This document shows positions 7,640 to 11,174 of a DNA stretch of 11,174 nucleotides, piece after piece (positions within the stretch are counted from its first letter, which is position 1; every line of letters begins with the position of its first letter). This DNA is from Thermoplasmatota archaeon (GTDB lineage Archaea; Thermoplasmatota; Thermoplasmata; Thermoplasmatales; Thermoplasmataceae). A program made the position numbers and the translations under genes. A model generated the notes under the pieces. It saw only the letters and a list, made by a program, of their open reading frames with translations. It did not search any database and had not been told where the DNA came from. The stretch lies in assembly GCA_023379355.1 (NCBI GenBank), contig JAMCUD010000060.1, positions 1 to 11,174 of the forward strand, in the 5' to 3' direction.

Positions 7640-7661
7640 TACGTATATACATTATATCACG

Positions 7662-8141
7662 GTGGATAGATTTGATCTAAGGATATTGAATCTGTTGAAA
7701 GATAATGCTGATCTTTCTCTGTCTGAGATAGGACAGAAAATCGGGATATTTTCGCCGTCGGCAATCAGTAAGCGTATTCATGAATTAAAGAATCAGGGAT
7801 ACATAAAGAAGAGCGTTACTCTGCTGGATTATGAAAAGCTAGGCTATGATTTCCTGACGGTTACATTCATAAGGACAAGGTATGAAAAAAATTATGCACA
7901 GACCATAGGCGAGAAGCTCAAGCAACTCCCGAACGTCGTTGGAATATACTTCATACTGGGGGATATTGATTTCATACTGCTGACCGTAAACCAAAACAGG
8001 AAACAATATTTAGCCACCATGGAAAAGCTCACTGCCATGGAAGAGATTGAAAGAAGTGATTCCAGGGTTGTTGCCTATACCGTCAAGGATATAGATTTTA
8101 GCGGTATAAACCTCCTGGAAGAGGAAACACCAAGGGAATGA
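7662..8141 (+). CDS. AsnC/Lrp-family transcriptional regulator
   Basis: A 159-residue DNA-binding regulator. Residues about 3-50 form the winged helix-turn-helix: DLRILNLLKDNADLSLSEIG, then a recognition helix SPSAISKRIHELKNQGYI (31-48). Residues about 60-140 form the RAM ligand-sensing/oligomerisation domain, with GYDFLTVTFIRT (61-72), VVGIYFILGDIDFILLTV (92-109) including the conserved Gly-Asp pair, and a final strand SRVVAYTV. Family members bind DNA as dimers or octamers and respond to amino acids. The GTG start is chosen because the HTH begins there and a TATA box lies 26 bases upstream. It is convergent with the semialdehyde dehydrogenase (20 bases between their stops) and divergent from the PPOX-like gene. 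Given the neighbours, it is a plausible local regulator of amino-acid catabolism; this is inference. Confidence 0.9.
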   Translation: MDRFDLRILNLLKDNADLSLSEIGQKIGIFSPSAISKRIHELKNQGYIKKSVTLLDYEKLGYDFLTVTFIRTRYEKNYAQTIGEKLKQLPNVVGIYFILGDIDFILLTVNQNRKQYLATMEKLTAMEEIERSDSRVVAYTVKDIDFSGINLLEEETPRE

Positions 8142-8161
8142 CTTTGTTATTATCGATCCAA

Positions 8162-9484
8162 TCAATGGTCAATCCACACGGTCTTCACATTGGTAAATTC
8201 CCTGAGGCCGAATTTTGATAATTCCCTGCCGATCCCACTTTGTTTCACACCGCCGAAAGGGACTCTCGGGTCAGAAGCAACAACCTTGTTAACATAAACC
8301 ATACCCGCTTCAATATGTGGGATGAGTTCTTCCGCCTCTTCGTACGATCCCCATATGGAGGAACCTAGCCCGTATGGCGTATCATTTGCCAGCCTTATTG
8401 CCTCTTCGCTGTTGTCAAATTTTGACACAATGGCAACCGGACCGAAAACCTCCTCCTCATATTTGCCATCCAAGAGTGCAATTGTGGGTGGAACGATCCC
8501 GCCATGTTCCTCTCCAAATTTCCGTATCCTGCCTATTTTTGAAAGATCCTGCACCTGTGACACTACCGTATTAGTCTGCCCACTGGAAGACAAGGGGCCA
8601 AGAAATGTATCACGGTCAAGGGGATCGCCTATTTTTACGGAAGAAAACCTGCGAGAAATCTTCTCCACAAACTCATCCATTACATCTTCATGAACAATAA
8701 ACCTCTTTGATGCTATGCAGCTCTGGCCATTGTTCTGAAGTCTTGCGAAAACAGCCTTCTCCGCCGCCTCATTCAAATCTGCGCTCCTTAGCACTATGAA
8801 CGGGTCTGATCCTCCAAGCTCAAGCACAACTTTCTTGAGATGCTTCCCCGCTTCCTGAGCCACAGATTTTCCAGCTGAGGTTGATCCAGTGAGAGATACG
8901 CCATCCACCTTGGGAATTATGGAGGAGACCCTTGAACCGGATAATATTACGGACCTGAAAGCTTCATTTTCGAAAATTTCCTCAATCAGCAGGCTTGATC
9001 CAGTCACTATGGAGGCATGTTTCAAAATTATTCCATTACCAGCAAGCATGGCTGGAACAGCTGCTCTCATGACCTGCCACAGTGGAAAATTCCACGGCAT
9101 CACCAGAAGAACGGTCCCGAGAGGATCGAATCTTACGTAAGTCTTGATCCCTTCGGTTTTAACAGGTTCTGGCTCAAGAAAGGCAGGATAATTCTTTACA
9201 GCATAATCCAAAAGGTTCAAACATTTGTCAATTTCGGAAAGACTCTGGGAGATCGGTTTGCCCATTTCCGTGGTCATAAGCCTGGCAAGTTCTTCTCTCT
9301 TTCTTGAAAGATTTGGCTTGAGTATGTTCTTAAAATATTCTAATCGATCTTCCAAATCTCTCTTCCATGTTGATTGAGCAGACCTTACACTGGAAATGAT
9401 TTCGGTAACCAGGGTATCGTTGTACTCCTCGTACTGACCAATTTTTTCACCGCTATACGGATTTGTTGTAATTATTGTAGTCAT
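8162..9484 (-). CDS. NAD(P)-dependent aldehyde dehydrogenase, succinate-semialdehyde dehydrogenase-like (Sad/YneI type)
   Basis: A 440-residue ALDH with all core residues: MPWNFP (129-134) with oxyanion-hole Asn132, LLAGN/K155 in ILKHAS, the nucleotide motif SLTGSTSAGK (197-206), ELGGSDPFIV (222-231) with general base Glu222, NNGQSCIASKRF (251-262) with nucleophile Cys256, EEVFGPVA, and the C-terminal run ASDPRVPFGGVKQSGIGREL with TNVKTVW. MPWNFPLWQVMRAAVP, LELGGSDPFIVL and the C-terminus resemble E. coli Sad (YneI), which oxidises succinate semialdehyde with NAD+. It is somewhat shorter than that enzyme, with the shortening mostly near residues 320-340. In a GABA route it would convert the transaminase product to succinate for the TCA cycle. 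Glyceraldehyde or another aldehyde remains possible, since Thermoplasmatales use ALDHs in sugar oxidation. An insertion sequence lies immediately upstream, in the same orientation. Confidence 0.88.
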   Translation of the reverse strand: MTTIITTNPYSGEKIGQYEEYNDTLVTEIISSVRSAQSTWKRDLEDRLEYFKNILKPNLSRKREELARLMTTEMGKPISQSLSEIDKCLNLLDYAVKNYPAFLEPEPVKTEGIKTYVRFDPLGTVLLVMPWNFPLWQVMRAAVPAMLAGNGIILKHASIVTGSSLLIEEIFENEAFRSVILSGSRVSSIIPKVDGVSLTGSTSAGKSVAQEAGKHLKKVVLELGGSDPFIVLRSADLNEAAEKAVFARLQNNGQSCIASKRFIVHEDVMDEFVEKISRRFSSVKIGDPLDRDTFLGPLSSSGQTNTVVSQVQDLSKIGRIRKFGEEHGGIVPPTIALLDGKYEEEVFGPVAIVSKFDNSEEAIRLANDTPYGLGSSIWGSYEEAEELIPHIEAGMVYVNKVVASDPRVPFGGVKQSGIGRELSKFGLREFTNVKTVWIDH

Positions 9485-9507
9485 GCGTCAAATAACGCTT
9501 GGAATTT

Positions 9508-9516
9508 CTTTAATTT
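9508..9516 (-). promoter_or_regulatory. Candidate TATA box of the aldehyde dehydrogenase
   Basis: AAATTAAAG on the minus strand is centred about 28 bases before the ATG at 9484, and no ribosome binding site is visible. The inferred left end of the IS lies only about 20 bases further upstream, so the core promoter survives while everything beyond it has been replaced. Confidence 0.4.
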
Positions 9517-9534
9517 GGCTATTGCTCGGTTGTC

Positions 9535-9549
9535 CGGGGGATGTATTGC
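9535..9549 (-). repeat. Left terminal inverted repeat of the IS (imperfect)
   Basis: Read outward on the minus strand it is GCAATACATCCCCCG; the right copy reads GCAATAACTCCCCTG. Twelve of 15 positions agree without gaps. It lies inside the annotated 3' end of the transposase frame. Confidence 0.45.
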
Positions 9550-10627
9550 AATTTTTTCTCAAAAGAGCAGAAATTGAATAAAATTTTTTGCTTCGCCGCC
9601 ATGTTGAAATCCAAGCAACTACTTCAAAGCGGTTCTTAATTTCTGTTTTACTAAACTTTGCATAATTCCCATAAGTGCTTTGCACAATCCAATAGGCATG
9701 CGCCATCTCCCTCATGATGTTGTAGTGCTGCACCTTTAAGGCGATCTCCTGAACCATGTAATCAGGCCTGACGGCCTTTATTGCCTCACCCACCGTCCTC
9801 TTCAGGCCTGAGAAATATATCTCAACGTTCCACCTTTTTCCGTACTGCACAGAATCCTTCCACTCCTTTTCCGATGTCCTGCGGGTCAGTCTGACGACCT
9901 TGGCCCTTGCCGGCGATCCCCTGGATCGGGCGAAGGCATTCTTCCCTGGCGGGATCACTGTGTTCGGGGAAAAGGCGTTGAACATGTCCTTTGAATCATA
10001 ACCCTTGTCACCGAATATCCTCAGTATTCTGTTTTTCACTGATTCCAGTATACTTCTGCCCTCCTTCGCATCATGGACATGCCCATCCGTGACGGAGAAG
10101 GAGAGCACCGAGACATCATGTACTGAGATGACCGCATGGATCTTTTTCCATCCCCCTTCTTCATGTTCCATTTTGAGCCCAGGTAATCGCCCTGATGGCG
10201 ATCCTGAATCCTGTCGAATCAATGGCACAGTCCACCGGTCTGCCATCAGTATGGGGAAGAGGAGGAGTTGGCCCGATCTTCCTGATCCTTCTGAATATGT
10301 TTGTGCAACAGGCTGTTCTGATCCCCGTGATTCTTGCGAATATTTTGGCGATTCCCTCGGGAGACCGGAAGGGGACGCCATAAAGCGCTCTCAGCTTCGC
10401 AGGGAATGTTATGAACGCATTTGGTGTCTTGAAGGGGCGGCCTCTCTTTCTCCTGTTGCTCTCCTCAAGAAGGGTCTTCCAGTTCTTGAGGAATGACGGA
10501 TCCATGAGGTCTTCAACCCTGTTGACAAGGGTTCGGTTCTACCTGTCATGCCTCCTGCCTGAACCGATCCAGTATCTTCTTGTGCTTCTATTTCCTAATG
10601 CCGTGATTGGTTGAGGTGGCATAGCAG

Positions 10628-10642
10628 GCAATAACTCCCCTG
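10628..10642 (+). repeat. Right terminal inverted repeat of the IS (imperfect)
   Basis: GCAATAACTCCCCTG on the plus strand is the partner of the left repeat. Its last seven bases also form one arm of a local hairpin with CAGGGGA at 10655-10661. Confidence 0.45.
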
Positions 10643-10661
10643 TATTTCACTATGCAGGGGA
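10636..10661. repeat. Short hairpin at the right end of the IS
   Basis: TCCCCTG (10636-10642) and CAGGGGA (10655-10661) are perfect inverted arms around a 12-base spacer, with weaker pairing beyond them (GCAATA and TTGTGC). It straddles the inferred IS end. It may be part of the element's end, a leftover of another IS end, or a structure blocking transcription into the element. Confidence 0.45.
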
Positions 10662-10690
10662 ATTGTGCAACGCATTAGTATGTAGGTAAA

Positions 10691-10700
10691 TTTTAATATA
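10691..10700 (+). promoter_or_regulatory. Probable TATA box of the vapB remnant
   Basis: TTTTAATATA is centred about 23 bases before the ATG at 10719, matching the leaderless pattern seen elsewhere here. The promoter survives although the coding region is broken. Confidence 0.4.
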
Positions 10701-10718
10701 GCGTTGTACCCTCGTAAT

Positions 10719-10946
10719 ATGAATGAAAATAAAAACGAGTATATCCATAGACAGGGAGTTGTGGATAGAATTAAAGGCTCTCGCATCGCGGCAGGGTAAA
10801 AAATAAGCTACATCTTAGAAGACGCAATAGAAAATGAACTAATTTCAGGTCTCATCAAATCACTGGCGAAATATTCCACTATTAATACATCTGATTTGGA
10901 CTTTGAACCGATTAAAATAGATACGGGAAATATCAGATCTAGTTAG
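10719..10946 (+). pseudogene. vapB-like antitoxin remnant with internal stop
   Basis: One frame runs from the ATG at 10719 to the TAG at 10944-10946 with a TAA at 10797-10799 in the middle. Before the TAA it reads MNENKNEYIHRQGVVDRIKG; after it ISYILEDAIENELISGL continues, followed by a C-terminal tail KYSTINTSDLDFEPIKIDTG. The helix ending YILEDAIENE resembles the end of the ribbon-helix-helix domain of archaeal VapB antitoxins, and the acidic/aliphatic tail fits the toxin-wrapping part. In another frame the end continues SDLVSKM into vapC, so a frameshift near 10932-10940 may have removed an overlap. The assignment rests mainly on the PIN-domain remnant directly downstream. Confidence 0.55.
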
Positions 10947-10950
10947 CAAG

Positions 10951-11174
10951 ATGAGGGATAACAGAGAAAACAGTATATCTGGACACTAGTGCGATAATCA
11001 AAAGAAGTGTATATGAAAACGGATAGGAAATTATAAGTTCACAATATCGTGAAGCTTATAATGGAAATGTCGTGCTCCGTTTAGTCTGTGGAATGTTGGG
11101 GAAGTACTGAGGGTATTTGATAAAGCGAACAGACAAAAGAAGCTTACTGAAGAACAGATGCACGAGTGTATTGC
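10951..11174 (+). pseudogene. vapC-like PIN-domain toxin remnant, broken and cut by the right edge
   Basis: After the ATG at 10951 (MRDNRENSI), about two bases seem lost at 10978; the next frame then gives LDTSAIIKRSVYENG, the classic PIN-domain start with its first catalytic Asp. A TAG follows at 11024-11026, then EIISSQYREAYNGNVVLR, and a further one-base loss in a T run at 11080-11082. The third frame gives SLWNVGEVLRVFDKANRQKK and LTEEQMHECI, with the second conserved acidic residue in NVGEVL. Intact family members are ribonucleases that cleave tRNA or rRNA and are held in check by VapB. With one nonsense codon and at least two frameshifts it cannot make a functional toxin. Confidence 0.65.

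Larger units (their letters stand above)
9488..10505 (-). pseudogene. IS5-family DDE transposase, broken by two frameshifts
   Basis: Three frames must be joined to read the protein. Frame one (from the ATG at 10505) gives an N-terminal region with RRKRGRPFKTPNAFITFPAK and the first catalytic Asp in AIDSTGF (codon at 10218-10220). A short middle segment, GDYLGSKWNMKKG, is in a second frame. The third frame gives GWKKIHAVISVHD, the second Asp in FGDKGYD (10007-10009) and the Glu in NVEIYFSGLKR (9821-9823). Each junction is repaired by adding one G to a G run (plus-strand C runs at 10190-10192 and 10152-10156), so both look like single-base deletions. Upstream of 10505 the codons NRTLVNRVEDL continue to a TAG at 10539-10541, so the true N-terminus may also be damaged. 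The stop at 9488-9490 lies outside the inferred IS end: the last dozen or so codons would be flanking DNA. The protein is probably non-functional. Confidence 0.82.
9535..10642 (-). mobile_element. IS5-like insertion sequence with inactivated transposase
   Basis: The element is defined by a DDE transposase remnant and by imperfect terminal inverted repeats at 9535-9549 and 10628-10642, giving about 1.1 kb, normal for IS5-type elements. I could not identify a target-site duplication, so the exact ends may be off by several bases. The internal DNA looks more GC-rich than the vapBC remnant on its right. The insertion lies between the dehydrogenase core promoter and the vapB promoter region. Confidence 0.65.

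Noticed and set aside
10005..10496. Plus-strand 163-codon frame across the IS
   Set aside because: Antisense to the transposase catalytic region, which is identified by its D-D-E motifs.
1..11174. CRISPR arrays, tRNA or rRNA genes
   Set aside because: I saw no regularly spaced repeats, no cloverleaf-like segments and no rRNA-like conserved stretches in the gaps between genes.

Overview
The window reads as a chromosomal segment of an archaeon, most likely one of the Thermoplasmata. The reasons are TATA-type promoters about 25 bases from start codons with no ribosome binding site (leaderless genes), a glycerol-1-phosphate-dehydrogenase-family gene, an AsnC/Lrp regulator, and a VapBC-type remnant. 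The lineage is inferred from gene style and was not checked by any search.

Layout. Positions 1-3584 hold a minus-strand operon, transcribed right to left: an APC amino-acid permease, a class III PLP aminotransferase, and a G1P-dehydrogenase/AraM-family oxidoreductase cut off by the left edge. Positions 3600-6453 carry a small membrane-anchored hypothetical protein, an ABC-2-like permease with no ATPase beside it, and two gene-poor stretches. Positions 6879-8141 hold a divergent pair: a Nim/PPOX-type flavoprotein (minus) and a leaderless AsnC/Lrp regulator (plus). Positions 8162-9484 encode an aldehyde dehydrogenase resembling the short succinate-semialdehyde dehydrogenase (Sad/YneI type). About 9535-10642 is an IS5-like insertion sequence whose transposase is broken by two frameshifts. 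Positions 10719-11174 contain a decayed vapBC toxin-antitoxin pair.

How it may work together. Permease, omega-amino-acid-type aminotransferase and semialdehyde dehydrogenase make a plausible uptake-transamination-oxidation route for GABA or a similar amino acid, with the Lrp-family protein as a candidate regulator. The substrate is inferred, not shown. The G1P-dehydrogenase-like gene in the same operon has no obvious role in this route.

The right end (9.5-11.2 kb) is an accessory, decaying zone, while the long genes elsewhere are intact. I did not find a convincing new multi-gene defence or mobile system. The points most worth a second look are the G1PDH-family gene in an amino-acid operon, the IS sitting directly upstream of the dehydrogenase core promoter, and a perfect 20-base inverted repeat at the left edge that may mark an assembly junction.
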